Assembly (NCBI GenBank): GCA_016758965.1
Contig: JAEPRB010000065.1
Location: 114,610-178,609, forward strand
Reading direction: 5' to 3'
Length of the DNA: 64,000 nucleotides
From: Circinella minor
Taxonomy: Eukaryota > Mucoromycota > Mucoromycetes > Mucorales > Lichtheimiaceae
The notes under the pieces were generated by a model, which was not told the DNA's origin, made no database searches, and saw only the letters and a list, made by a program, of their open reading frames with translations. Of the stretch, positions 13,629 through 31,025 are shown in pieces. How positions within the stretch are numbered: position 1 is the first letter of the stretch; each line of letters opens with the position of its first letter. Made by a program: the position numbers and the translations under genes.

Positions 13629-15233
13629 TTTCTTTGTGTCGCCAGCGCAATACTTAAAAATCAGGTAATTCTATATATAGAGGGCATCATTTCTAAAGAA
13701 ATTGTCTCCACGTTTGAAAAAGTTGCCCACAATAAGTGCGGCTCTGGTTATCCGATGAATATACCTAGTAAAGTGCATGCAGTAACACACTCTATCATGG
13801 ATTTGAGTGTGAAAAAATGTACGTGTACATACAATGCAAATATTGTAGAGTATATTTTTATCTTATTTTTTTGAAACGACCTGACTCTAGTAATTATTAT
13901 ATCTCTTGTTCCACTCAATAGCAAATTTGACTACACAGTTTTCATTGTATCACATGAATAGAAGTGGTACATAACGACAATTACAGCTTATCTCTATTCT
14001 CTATTAACATAGAGATTTATTCATGAAAGTGATGTAATTATGACTCAAATTTGGGATTGCGATGGAAGTTAGCTATGACTCTCTATCACAAGGCTAATTT
14101 ATTATGTATTTGATGCATTGAAAACTTGAGGTACTCTACGATACTTTTAACATGGATGTGAGCTAATATTATCTACTATACATGACTACCCGACTAGTAT
14201 TCATCCTATAAAGCTCTGTGATTTCATTGAAACACAATATGGCGTTCCTGAAATTATCAGTATGGTAAACGTTAAAGACTGGCTTAACAAGCCATTTCTT
14301 GGTGGTACGTACTGTTGATATTCTTTTCAAAGTGAGAATTAATTTTATTAGTGAATATATTATAAAAAACGCTTCCTGTACATACCGATTTGCGTCCTGC
14401 AGTTTTTTTTTCTTTATGTTTTTTAAATATTTTAGTATTATAATTAAAAGTCTTGATATAAAGAACAAATAACGTTTTATTCTTGAACATAGAAGTACGA
14501 TATAAATAATCATCTTTTCCCGTTTAGGGTTAGTATATCATTCATAATCTCAACAAATAATCATACAAATATTACTGTACATTTAATTTTTATGCATAAT
14601 ATTACCATACTTCCACTTCGATAAAAAGACATCTATTGATTTAAACTGGCACTAAAACGTTTAAAGTTCGCTTCAACATCTCACTGATCAAACTGTGAAT
14701 TTATTAAAAGCCTAGTAAACATGTTCCCTTTCTATGATTAGGTAGAAGAGCAATTTCATCTCACGGATCCGCAGTTTATCTTTCCATCATCAAACTAAAC
14801 AAAGAATTAAACTTTAACAAATTCAAATGATATATTACTACGATGTGATCTATCGATCAGGTGGTATTCAAATACCAACACTATCTGAGTAAAGCGCCAA
14901 GCGTGTGTGTGTACTAGATCACAGATTTTATTATTGGTTCCCGCACATTCATTTTTTTTAGGATTTAAAGAAAGAAACAAAAAAGCAATTCAAAATATCT
15001 TGAGATAAAAATAAGAATACCAATAGTTTTTTTTTTCTTTAATAGATAGCCGAAAAAACAACTTGGTGGAACTTACTCGAGTTTAAAAAATTGACATGCT
15101 ATGGAAGAAAAAAAAAAAAAAAGAAAGGTCGCAAAAGAAAAAAAGTTTGTGTCGGACTTTTTTTGAGTGAGAAGAATATTTAAGCTTCTGAGACAGGTGG
15201 AACCATTTGCTTCTTCCCTTTTAACTTTCTAAG
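13629..15233. other. Intergenic between ODC-like gene and EF-1alpha
   Basis: About 1.6 kb. The left part should hold the divergent promoter of the minus-strand decarboxylase gene; the right part, from about 14,900, is the EF-1alpha promoter with long A and T tracts and a pyrimidine-rich TTCTTCCCTTTTAACTTTCT stretch just before the leader-intron donor. Short frames at 13581-13874 and 14169-14513 show no family resemblance. Confidence 0.5.
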
Positions 15234-15385
15234 GTGAGTAATGGCAACCCATAACATTATACCCATCCATCCATCTATCCATCCATCCATCCATTATGTT
15301 ATAACATATTATTATTATACATCCATGGATAGGATCATTATTTAAATACATGATATACTTATAAACTTCTGTTTTATTATATTAG
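15234..15385 (+). promoter_or_regulatory. Leader (5' UTR) intron of EF-1alpha
   Basis: Donor TAAG/GTGAGT at 15234 and acceptor TTATATTAG at 15385 lie 10 bp before the ATG. Leader introns are common in EF-1alpha genes. It contains a CATC tetranucleotide run at about 15263-15294. Confidence 0.6.
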
Positions 15386-15395
15386 TCAATACACC

Positions 15396-15501
15396 ATGGG
15401 TAAAGAAAAGACTCACATTAACCTTGTCGTCATTGGTCACGTCGATTCCGTAAGTATAGTTATTTTTTTTAGAAATGCTTTTAAAAAATCATAACCAAAA
15501 G

Positions 15502-15537
<36 letters not shown>

Positions 15538-17018
15538 TCATTCCCATTGTTATTTTTTCATCTTTGAATAAAAATAGGGTAAGTCCACTACCACTGGTCA
15601 TTTGATCTACAAGTGTGGTGGTATTGACAAGCGTACCATTGAAAAGTTCGAGAAGGAAGCTGCTGAACTCGGTAAGGGTTCCTTCAAGTACGCTTGGGTT
15701 TTGGACAAGCTTAAGGCTGAACGTGAACGTGGTATCACTATTGATATCGCTTTGTGGAAGTTCGAAACTCCCAAGTACCACGTTACCATCATTGATGCTC
15801 CTGGTCACAGAGATTTCATTAAGAACATGATTACCGGTACTTCCCAAGCCGATTGTGGTATTTTGATTATCGCTGCCGGTACTGGTGAATTCGAAGCTGG
15901 TATCTCCAAGGATGGTCAAACCCGTGAACACGCTCTTTTGGCTTTCACCCTTGGTGTCCGTCAACTTATTGTTGCCCTTAACAAGATGGATGCTACCAAG
16001 TACTCCGAAGCCCGTTACAACGAAATTGTCAAGGAAGTCTCCACTTTCATTAAGAAGATTGGTTTCAACCCCAAGACTGTTCCTTTCGTTCCTATCTCCG
16101 GTTGGAATGGTGACAACATGTTGGAAGAATCCCCCAACATGCCCTGGTTCAAGGGATGGACTAAGGAAAATAAGGCTGGTTCCAAGACTGGTAAGACTCT
16201 TTTGGAAGCCATTGACAACATTGATCCCCCAGTCCGTCCTTCCGACAAGCCCCTCCGTCTTCCCCTTCAAGATGTCTACAAGATCGGTGGTATCGGTACT
16301 GTTCCCGTCGGTCGTGTTGAAACTGGTGTTATTAAGGCTGGTATGATCGTTACTTTCGCTCCTGCTAACGTCACCACTGAAGTCAAGTCCGTCGAAATGC
16401 ATCACGAACAATTGGCTGAAGGTACCCCCGGTGACAACGTCGGTTTCAACGTCAAGAACGTTTCCGTCAAGGATATCCGTCGTGGTAACGTCTGTTCCGA
16501 CTCCAAGAACGACCCCGCCAAGGAATCCGGTTCTTTCACTGCCCAAGTTATTGTCTTGAACCATCCCGGTCAAATCTCTGCTGGTTACTCTCCAGTCTTG
16601 GATTGTCACACCGCTCACATCGCCTGTAAGTTCGCTGAACTTTTGGAAAAGATTGATCGTCGTTCCGGTAAGAAGTTGGAAGATGCTCCCAAGGTAATTA
16701 TTTTAGTCTTCTTTAATAGGTTTTGGAATGCTATAGAGTGTAAAATAAATGGGTATTTTTTTAATTCAAGATTTACTAATGATATTATGGTTTGTTTTTT
16801 AAATAAAATAGTTCGTCAAGTCTGGTGACTCTGCCATCGTCAAGTTGGTTCCTTCCAAGCCCATGTGTGTTGAAGCTTACACTGAATATCCTCCTCTTGG
16901 TCGTTTCGCCGTCCGTGATATGCGTCAAACCGTCGCTGTCGGTGTCATCAAGGCCGTTGAAAAGGTTGATAAGTCTGGCAAGGTTACCAAGGCTGCCCAA
17001 AAGGCTGGCAAGAAATAA
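15396..17018 (+). CDS. TEF1: Translation elongation factor 1-alpha
   Basis: Exons 15396-15449, 15578-16693 and 16812-17018 join to 458 aa, the usual fungal length. The GTPase motifs are all visible: G1 GHVDSGKST, split by intron 1, the DAPGHRDF G3 box and NKMD G4 box. The C-terminal Lys-rich end (AAQKAGKK) is typical. It delivers aminoacyl-tRNA to the ribosomal A site and hydrolyses GTP; cytosolic. The codon bias is extreme, with GGT, AAG, ATC and GTC prevailing, shared only with RPS16 in this window. Intron 1 carries a (TA) run at 15506-15536. Mucoralean genomes often have several EF-1alpha copies; whether this is the main one cannot be told here. Confidence 0.98.
15506..15536. repeat. (TA)n microsatellite in EF-1alpha intron 1
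   Basis: About 15 uninterrupted TA units inside the first coding intron; likely length-polymorphic. Confidence 0.95.
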
Positions 17019-17377
17019 ACTTGTTAATTCCTTATTAACTATTTCTTATATAATATCTGATACTTTTTCCATGAATTGTAATATGCTTTTTTCTTTGAAA
17101 ACAAAAAAACCTTTTTAAAAATTTGTCAGACCATTATATTATTATTTTTTTTTGCTCTTAAAGCATTCTAAAGGAGGCAAAACATTTAAGCCTTTTTGTT
17201 CCATTAATAATAAAAAAAGTAAAAAAATGCATTGGGTAAAAAAAAAATTACAATATCTGTTTCTTTGTTTATATTTTTGTTTGTTTGTATACTAATAAGT
17301 AAGATGATATAATGTTTAAGTTTAAATGTGAAAAAGGGATTTGGGACTATTTCAATATCCTCTGTCCCTGAATATTG

Positions 17378-17410
<33 letters not shown>

Positions 17411-17458
17411 GTTACTATTGTTATTATTATTACTGTTTTTTTTTATTATATTATTATT
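17019..17458. other. Convergent 3' region with (TTA)n tract
   Basis: 440 bp between the stop codons of EF-1alpha (plus) and the GPI protein (minus). It contains T- and A-rich putative polyadenylation sequence and a TTA/TTG trinucleotide tract at about 17379-17445. Confidence 0.7.
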
Positions 17459-18372
17459 TTACATCTTGAGAGCAAAAGCAACACAAGCAAGGATGGTGAA
17501 CCAAACTGGAGCGTTGGATACACCACTAGCATCATCCCAGATATTTGAGTTACCAGAACCACCAGTTGCAGATGGTTTAGAGCTAGTAACGGTAGAGCCA
17601 ACTTCAGCAATCTTGATAGGAACGGAGGTATTGTGGCCAGTCAAAGTATTGGAGAAAATAACCTATTTAATTTATGTAATGTTTTAGTTACAAACATGAA
17701 TTATTTATCTATTTCCCACTTAAACTCTTCATTTTTTTCGTGAAACATTTAGATCTAATAAATAATAATGATAATAAAGACCCGTACCTGATATTCGCCA
17801 GCTGGTGTGTTGGTGGGAATGTCGTACTAAATATAAATGGATCATAAAAAAGGTTAATGTCTTGCAAATTTATCGTGTAGGAGCAACAAAGGAAAATTAA
17901 TCAACTCACGTTTGCCTGATGTTCATAGATAGTAACGTTGTTACCAGCATCCTTTTTGTTACTAAAGCCATGGGAGACATCAGCAGTTGCTACCATGACA
18001 ACGTTGAATGTGGCGTTAGTTGGATTGGTCAAAGAGATGGAGAGTTGAAGATCTTTAAGGGGTTATGGAAGAAAATAGAAATAAATAAAAGGAGAGCAAA
18101 AAAGGTAGAAAAATAAAAAAGCTTGTTAGTTTATCGTTCACTTTTTCTTCTTTTTCATTTGTCTTTCTTGTTTAGTGATATAATTATGAAAACTTACTTT
18201 GTTCAGTGGTGCTTTCAGGAATATTGTAGATAAGAGGAAGTTTTTGACCGGCAACGAATGGTGAGTTTGCTTCGGGTGATGTAATATTGAAAAGACCATC
18301 TTGAGCATATGAACCACTAAGGTATGCAACCAAAACAAAAAGAGTAGAAAGAATAGCAGTTGAAGTACGCAT
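17459..18372 (-). CDS. Secreted GPI-anchored Kre9/KNH-like cell-wall protein
   Basis: Exons 18372-18198, 18052-17910, 17826-17788 and 17662-17459 join in phase to 186 aa. Residues 1-23 form a signal peptide (MRTSTAILSTLFVLVAYLSG, then SYAQ). The single immunoglobulin-like domain that follows has the family pattern: INITSPEA-like start, VAGQKLPLIYNI, a Leu-alternating strand LQLSISL, and the closing YDIPTNTPAGEYQV. This is the Ser/Thr-rich GPI-anchored (Kre9/KNH, PF10342-type) family, linked to beta-glucan and cell-wall assembly. A Ser/Thr/Gly linker leads to a hydrophobic C-terminus (APVWFTILACVAFALKM), the expected GPI-attachment signal. Several N-glycosylation sequons (NIT, NAT, NVT, NTS) are present. 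It is convergent with EF-1alpha. Confidence 0.85.
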
Positions 18373-20138
18373 TATTATAAATGGATTATTAATATGTTGT
18401 TGCTACAGTTGTAGTAAATAATAATAAAATTGGTAGTTAAGAAAGAAAAAGAAGAAAGAAAAGAAAAAGAAAATATTAAACTTATTTTTACGGTTGAGGA
18501 TCTTATTTATAAAGTTTGTTTGTGTATTTTTTTTTTTTATTTTTTTTTTTTGCTATTTGTTATGTGGAGGTGCGCGATGGAGGAGATGTGGGTTGCAGAG
18601 CAAATTGTTCTATTTTGACAGGCGATAGTTGCCCAGTTTGGGCGGTCGGAAATGATAAAAATAGTGTACGATACTTCTTTAGGTAGGTTAAAACTTCTTG
18701 AAATTGGTATTTGTTACACGTGTTTTGTGTAACTCCATTTGCTGTTTGTAACCAATTGCTTCCATGTTTCCCAATAACTTCTTTTTTTTAAAAAGAAAAA
18801 AAAAGGTGAGTAATTTTTTAATTAATCCCTTTTACACGAATAAAAACTGTTGAACAATGAAGGTAGTAAATATGTATAAGGAGAAAAAAAGAGAAAGAAA
18901 AGTAAAAAAAAAAAAAAAGAATGATATAAAAATAAATTGCTTGTTTGTTGATTTGTTTTTTCTCAAAAAACCTGTGCATACACATGCTTTTTTATTATTT
19001 TTATAAATGAGTTTATTGCCATAGGTGAAATCAAATTATTTAGGTCCTTCATGTTTCACAGTGCCATGAGGGTTGTGTTTCTGTGTAAAATAATAAAAGA
19101 ACACAGAAAGTCAGAACCTCGTTTATTTTTTTTTATTAAGTTTTCTATTACTTTAACTGATAAACTATGAAAATAAAAATAAAGACAAAGAAAAAAAAAC
19201 GCGTAAAAATGATAATTAAGCTACTCCGGAATCAATCACCCCATTACCCGTGTATGAGTTTTTTTTTTTTTTTCGGTTCTCCCGAAAAAAAAAAAAAAAA
19301 AGTTAAAATAAGAGTGATATACTTTTTAAGAATTTTTTTTTCATGAATGTATGACCGACAAACGTAATTAACTTAATAAGCCTGTGAAGCAAAAAAAAGA
19401 TATCTTTTCTGGTCATTAATTTACTGGTTTTTTTTTTGACGATTGTAAAATATTACGTGTGTAACTGTATCTATGTTTATCACAGACATTAAGTAATACA
19501 ATCAAAAAAAAGAGATCGTCGTTATGCAGCAATAATCATTTGTTTAAATACGTACGCAAAAAAAAGGCGTAAAATAATTATTTATTTGGTTTCGGTACCA
19601 GTTTGTTGTCGTTATTATTATTATTTTCATAAAGAAACGGAAGAGCAACATTTTTTTTTGTTTCCTTATCATCTCCGCATAGCTTCCTTTGTTCTGGAGG
19701 TGGGTCTTCCCTTCTTGGTGTACAATGTAAAATAGGGTCTAAATTTTTTTTTCGTACTCTCACATTTCTTATTCATTCACACAGATTCACAATATTATAA
19801 TACTATTACACTTATAAGAAAATAAGATGTTACATTTAGAACTTTTATCAATTTTTTTTTAAAGTTTAGAAGAAATTATTCACAAGCTAAATATTATATA
19901 TATGTATTTTTTTTTTCTTTTCAATGTTGATATTATGTGTTATACTATATATATGCGTGTGTGTTTATGAATGATAGAATGATACTATGTAAATTGTGGG
20001 CGGAGAATTACGTTTGTTAAAAGTGAACACTATTTTGTTTGTTTGTAGTTCCCGATTTTTTGTTAATCAGGTTACCCGGTTCAAAATATACATGTTTGTT
20101 CTCCTATCTTAGTGAGAATTGTATTTTTTTTTTCACTA
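18373..20138. other. Intergenic, homopolymer-rich, no confident gene
   Basis: Upstream side of the GPI-protein gene and 3' side of the CarRP-like gene. It is dominated by A and T tracts and contains an 18-bp-stem hairpin at 19259-19301. A 15-codon minus-strand stretch at 19080-19036 after a good acceptor (TTTTACACAG) ends in a stop, but I could not find an upstream exon for it. Confidence 0.5.
19259..19301. repeat. Perfect T15/A17 hairpin with CGG/CCG tip
   Basis: Fifteen T, then CGGTTCTCCCG, then seventeen A. The T and A tracts pair and CGG pairs with CCG around a TTCTC loop, giving an 18-bp perfect stem. Function unknown; could be a transcript-end structure or a polymorphic palindrome. Confidence 0.85.
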
Positions 20139-22430
20139 TTAATTAGATGGTAAAGATATATCAGCAGTTCTTTTATATACACCCGTCATTTTAGTATGAG
20201 CGAATTTCAGTATCTTGTTTCGAGTAGCTAGAAGAATATCCATCAATCCTGGGTTGAAACCATAAATGCAACTAAATGCAATGATTTGTTGACGACGTTT
20301 GGGTACCTTGACACGTTTGGGAAATCCTTTAGCATCACGAATAGCCGGGGAAATAGCTGAATAAATTTCAAAAGCGGCTCTTACACCATCACGGACTTCA
20401 TAAGGTAAACCGTTAATACCGTCTTGAGCTTGAGCAGTAAGACAGTCGGCCAATTTAAGAATCTGGATCGCGTAAGATTTCAAAGTGTTATCACCGATTC
20501 GACTTGGGTCACGGGAATCTTTGAGTATTTTGTATGTCCGTCGGGATGACATGTACTGAAGGGGAATATAACATCTACCCTCAAGGCTGTCAGCAATCAG
20601 GTCACGCGCAATATTAATAAGTTGAAGGCACTAATTTATCATCAAAGAAATAGAAAGAGAGAGAGAAAAAAAAACTACTTCAGTCGTATGATTCTTAAAA
20701 TAAGAGGTTATGTATATATTTTTCTTATAATAGAGCTTACCTGTCCAGTGGCACGTGCGCGTTGGAGAACATCATCTTTACGAGCAGCAGGATCGCCACC
20801 ATTCCAATTTCCACGACCGGACTTGTACATGATTACACAAGTACAAAGTTCTGCAAATCGACCCGAGATAAGTCCGGCATAAGAAAGTAAGTCATCTTGA
20901 GACTTCATGGCTTTTCGATGAATATCAATTTTCCATGCATCTGTAAGTGCAAATGCTGCTTTTGGACAAAGAATCGGTGCAAGACGCGAAAATCCACGTA
21001 ATGTTGCCAATTGTGTTTCATTAAGATATTGTGCGTAGTAATCCCAATCAATAGCATGAGGAATACGAGGGTCTTGAAATGCTGATTTACTAAATTTAGT
21101 TGCTATTTGTTGTTGTTGTTGTTGTTGCTCGCTTGAAAAGGATGATCTACCACGACGTTGACGACGTCGTCCACCTATCAATTTGTCATGATTGTTATTG
21201 TTGGTGTGACTGAAAACCTGATTTAAAAATTTGCATACCAAATCTAGAGCAAATGTCCCATAGATTTGGGGATCCATATCATCGACGATATCATCACAAA
21301 CACGAAACCAGGCATACAAGACACACATTTCTTGTCTGAGATTAGATGGAAACAAAATGGACATGGTTTTCCATGATCGTTTATTATCACCAAGACTGCG
21401 AATGGCGGCTTTTATATCTTCAATAGGCTCGGGATCAAGTTCGGATTCAGAAGATAGGTTGACGATAGTCTTGACAAGATGAATCCAATAATATAATTTC
21501 ATTGGGTCTTGCATACGCACATGATCTTTAATATTGTTTGAGGCCAAATATGGATATGTGTTCATAATGGCATCCCAATAATCCAATGCGGCTGTGGCTC
21601 CCGAAAAAATAAATGAAATGGAAAACCAATCGGCGACAGTCCATGATGTGAAAATGGATAATTGTATTGTGTGTGATGCACTAAAATATCCTATACAAGA
21701 GGTCAGACAGGCGGTAGCAGTTACAACTCTCCATCGACGAAACAGGTAGGGTCCAGAAAATAAGTAAAGCATAGCAATCACAGGACAGAAAATAGACACG
21801 ACTTGATGTGGATATGAGCCAGTATTTATAGAGTTACTACAAAAACAAAAACAAAATATTAATATATATCATGAAGTAGATAAACGATTAGGAGATGAAA
21901 TAGTTGAAAAAAAATTACCTATAGCTTCCCAGTAATATAAGAGAAACTGAAGATACATGTCGATACAGAAAGTCATAAAATATGTGTTCTTGGGGTTTAA
22001 CATGAAGTATGGGGAAGTCCCATCTTGATATAATACCAAAAAATGAAATAGATGTAGCTGCAATCAAAGCGAGTAAAGAAGCATCTTTCCATAATGTTAT
22101 TAATAAGGTTGTTATGTTTTGATTATAGTAATAACTGTTATATACAAGAATTGAAAGCGTTGATGCTGGTGTCTTCCATTGACTAAAGGTACTACTGCTA
22201 AGTACTCGATTGGCTGTTGTAATATTATTATGTGTGTGGATATGTTGTTGTAATGATTCTTCTGGTGAAGTTAATGACAATGATGACACGAACAAAAACA
22301 ATGTGACAGCAGCGGCTGCTGTACAAAAGAATATGTATCGCATGCAATCAAGTCTTGTAATAAATGGTCGATAAACGACAAGTGCTGCTACTAAAGCAGA
22401 TAAAGCATAAACTAAATTTAAAGAAGACAT
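20139..22430 (-). CDS. CarRP-like fusion: lycopene-cyclase-type membrane domain + phytoene synthase
   Basis: Exons 22430-21919, 21836-20741 and 20630-20139 join in phase to 699 aa, longer than the roughly 600-aa CarRP/CarRA of Mucorales. Residues 1-260 form about seven hydrophobic segments, as in the fungal fused CrtYc-CrtYd lycopene cyclase. The rest is a squalene/phytoene-synthase domain: first Asp-rich motif VCDDIVDD (352-357) and second motif NIARDLIADSLEGRCYIP (542-559) are intact, so prenyl-diphosphate chemistry (GGPP to phytoene) is plausible. An Asn/Arg/Gln-rich insert lies at about 383-414. The cyclase half is odd: the first repeat retains a P-x-E (KPQEH) but where the second should carry the PLEE-type motif it reads WTVADWFS (about 236-243). 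No phytoene dehydrogenase (carB), the usual divergent partner of carRP in Mucorales, lies within 4 kb. I read it as a diverged paralogue rather than the main carotenoid gene. Confidence 0.82.
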
Positions 22431-28655
<6,225 letters not shown>

Positions 28656-29001
28656 AAAAAAAGTGTTTTTGTGTGTGTGTGTATATCTGGAATAATAATA
28701 TATAATTGTCAATGGCCGAGACCAATTTTTTTTCACATAATTCTTCTTCTGCTGGTGTGTTTATGTATAATACACTAACACAAAAAAAAAAAAAAACTAC
28801 TACTGAGCTACAAACCAGCATCACAGCTGACCTTTTTGATTACTTACGGGAATATAAACATCCCCTTTTTCTTTGACAGACCACGGCAAATCTCTCTTCT
28901 TTTTTTTTTCTTCTCTCACCCCTATTTTTGATTTTTTTTTTCTCACTGTCTTTTCCTTTTTATTTTCTTCTGTTTTCCCGTTTTTCTTGCTTACAATAAC
29001 T
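28656..29001. other. Short intergenic region, SRPK 3' end and SIP5 leader
   Basis: 346 bp; the last 130 bp before the next ATG are strongly pyrimidine-rich (TTTTCTTC runs), as expected for a fungal promoter/leader. No gene seen. Confidence 0.6.
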
Positions 29002-31025
29002 ATGGGGGCCAATAACTCCAAAGCTTCTGGGGCTGGAGATTCCACCCATTCCACACATCACGCTCACCAAAAAATTAAAGATCTTGTTGACCTTGGTTCA
29101 GTCTTACCTAATGGTCTATATTCTACTGCTCAACAGGACTATGACTTACGTTGTGTACGTAACTTAATAGTAGCTCGCAAGTTGGCACCATTTTATAAAG
29201 GTACAATATTATTACTGCTTTTGTTATTAAAGAAGGAAGAGAGAATGAAATAAATATAATGGGATATAAATAAAGAAAACAGGCTGACGCCAAGTGATAC
29301 ACAATATTTAAAAGGTTTGCCAGATGCACCGGATCCAGTTTTACCGAATAATCATCATAATTGTGGCAACAAAAACAACAACAACTTACTATCACCTCCG
29401 GCACCTATTCCCGTAACATCATCTTCTATGACAACCATTTCTTCTGGTTCTAGAAAAAATATCAATACAAGACCACGAAGTGCTTCTAGCAGTAGTTTCT
29501 CATCAAATAAAAACAATAATACCCAACAATCAAAATCACAAAAATCACAACAAGTTGCTCCTGCTCCTACGGAGAGAGAACTAAGGATTGAAAGAATGCG
29601 TTTACGAGAAAAAATGCTTTATAATGATTCAATAGAATGTCCAATATGCTTTCTTGTAAGTAATTTATTTATTTATTTTTTCTTTAAACGGGTTATGGAT
29701 TTTTCTTGAGAAAGACATGCTTATCTTTTTTATTTTCAACCCTTCAGTATTACCCATCCAATATCAATTACTCTCGCTGTTGCGATCAGCCGCTCTGTAC
29801 TGAATGCTTCGTGCAGATCAAACGACCACCAGAATCACAAACGACTCCGGCCACATGCCCGTTCTGCATGCAGGACAATTTCGGTATTATTTACAAACCT
29901 CCATCATGGAGTGAAAGCCTAAGGGTAAAATAATACATTACAAAAAAGAAAACAAACAACCATGCATATCTGACATGTGGCTAAAAAAAAAGTATAATTT
30001 CCGCTCACATCATTTATTATTATTATTTATATTATTATTATTATTATTATGAATAGTTAAAATCATATGACTCATTGTTGTCCGTGCCAAAAGATAAAAA
30101 CGACAACCATGCTCCACAACATACAACGTCAGGTATCAGTAATACTTCGAGGCCACGTCGTCAAACTATTAGCCATCAAAATCCGAGTGTTGTTCTTGTG
30201 GGTATGTATAAATTTATATTTTATGGGCCATGAAAAGGGAGAATAGGGTTGAGCTTTTTATTATTCAGGCACTATCTTTTTTTTTTTTTAAAAAAAAGTG
30301 TGCGTATATATACATATTTTTAATATTACTTCCTTCCTTCTTCATTATTATTCTGGTCTTTTTTCCTGTGTACATAATAAGACCATGTGAGACCGAATTG
30401 GAACCGGGCCCCAGAGACAGCTGCAACAGCAACACGAAGTTCAAGAAGCAATTCATCTGCGACACGATTACGTGCTGTACCTACAGGAGTATATACAACT
30501 CGTCCGGGGAGATCAGTATCATCTGCAGCTACGTCAGATTATGGTCAGTTTGTATCCAATATGCGGGATATGGATATGGATTTGGAGGAATGGATGGTTA
30601 TGGAAGCAATTCGACGGTCACTGAGTGAGCAGCAACAACAGCAACAACAACAGGAGGAAGAAAGAAGAAGCACGACCCACGCTACACAATCTCCGCGAGT
30701 AACACAAGAAACCATTGACGAAGACGATGATGAACCTCTTTACAACACCGCTATAAGGCTTGAACAACAAAGACAAGTTGGACAGGATCAACAAGAGCAA
30801 GAACAAGAACTAGCAAATAGAATATCTTCCTCATCATCTTCCTCTTTTGCTTCAACAACTTCATCATCCGAATCTAATTTCCCTACTCCCAATACTGAAA
30901 CTCGAAATTTATTCAACCCTACGACTTCTGCTAGTAATTCTTCTGAAGAAGATAAAGTCAATCAACATCATCATCATCACGATAGCAACAGTAGCAATAG
31001 CGGTAGTAATACTGCTGTTTTTTAA
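29002..31025 (+). CDS. Sip5-like RING-type zinc-finger protein, putative N-myristoylated
   Basis: Exons 29002-29200, 29315-29655, 29748-29924, 30057-30201 and 30382-31025 join in phase to 501 aa. The protein starts MGANNSKAS, a good N-myristoylation context. [16 protein letters not shown], then ECPICFL (174-180) spliced to [20 protein letters not shown] and later TCPFC (216-220) form the conserved RING-like Zn site of yeast Sip5, a Snf1-kinase-interacting protein also tied to PP1. The C-terminal half contains a helical [20 protein letters not shown] segment, also conserved in the family, then Gln-, Ser-, His- and Asn-rich low complexity. Role in glucose signalling or ubiquitin ligation is by homology. 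Acceptors AG at 29288 and 29291 were rejected because they give an early stop. Confidence 0.85.

Noticed and set aside
13581..13874. 97-aa plus-strand frame at the start of the decarboxylase gene
   Set aside because: Overlaps the first exon and promoter of the minus-strand gene and has no protein-like motifs.
15437..16618. 393-aa open frame on the minus strand opposite EF-1alpha
   Set aside because: It lies wholly antisense to a highly codon-biased conserved gene; such shadow frames are common there and it has no family resemblance.
19036..19080. Fifteen-codon minus-strand terminal exon (HNPHGTVKHEG) after a good acceptor TTTTACACAG
   Set aside because: No upstream exon with matching phase or recognisable family was found; left as unproven.
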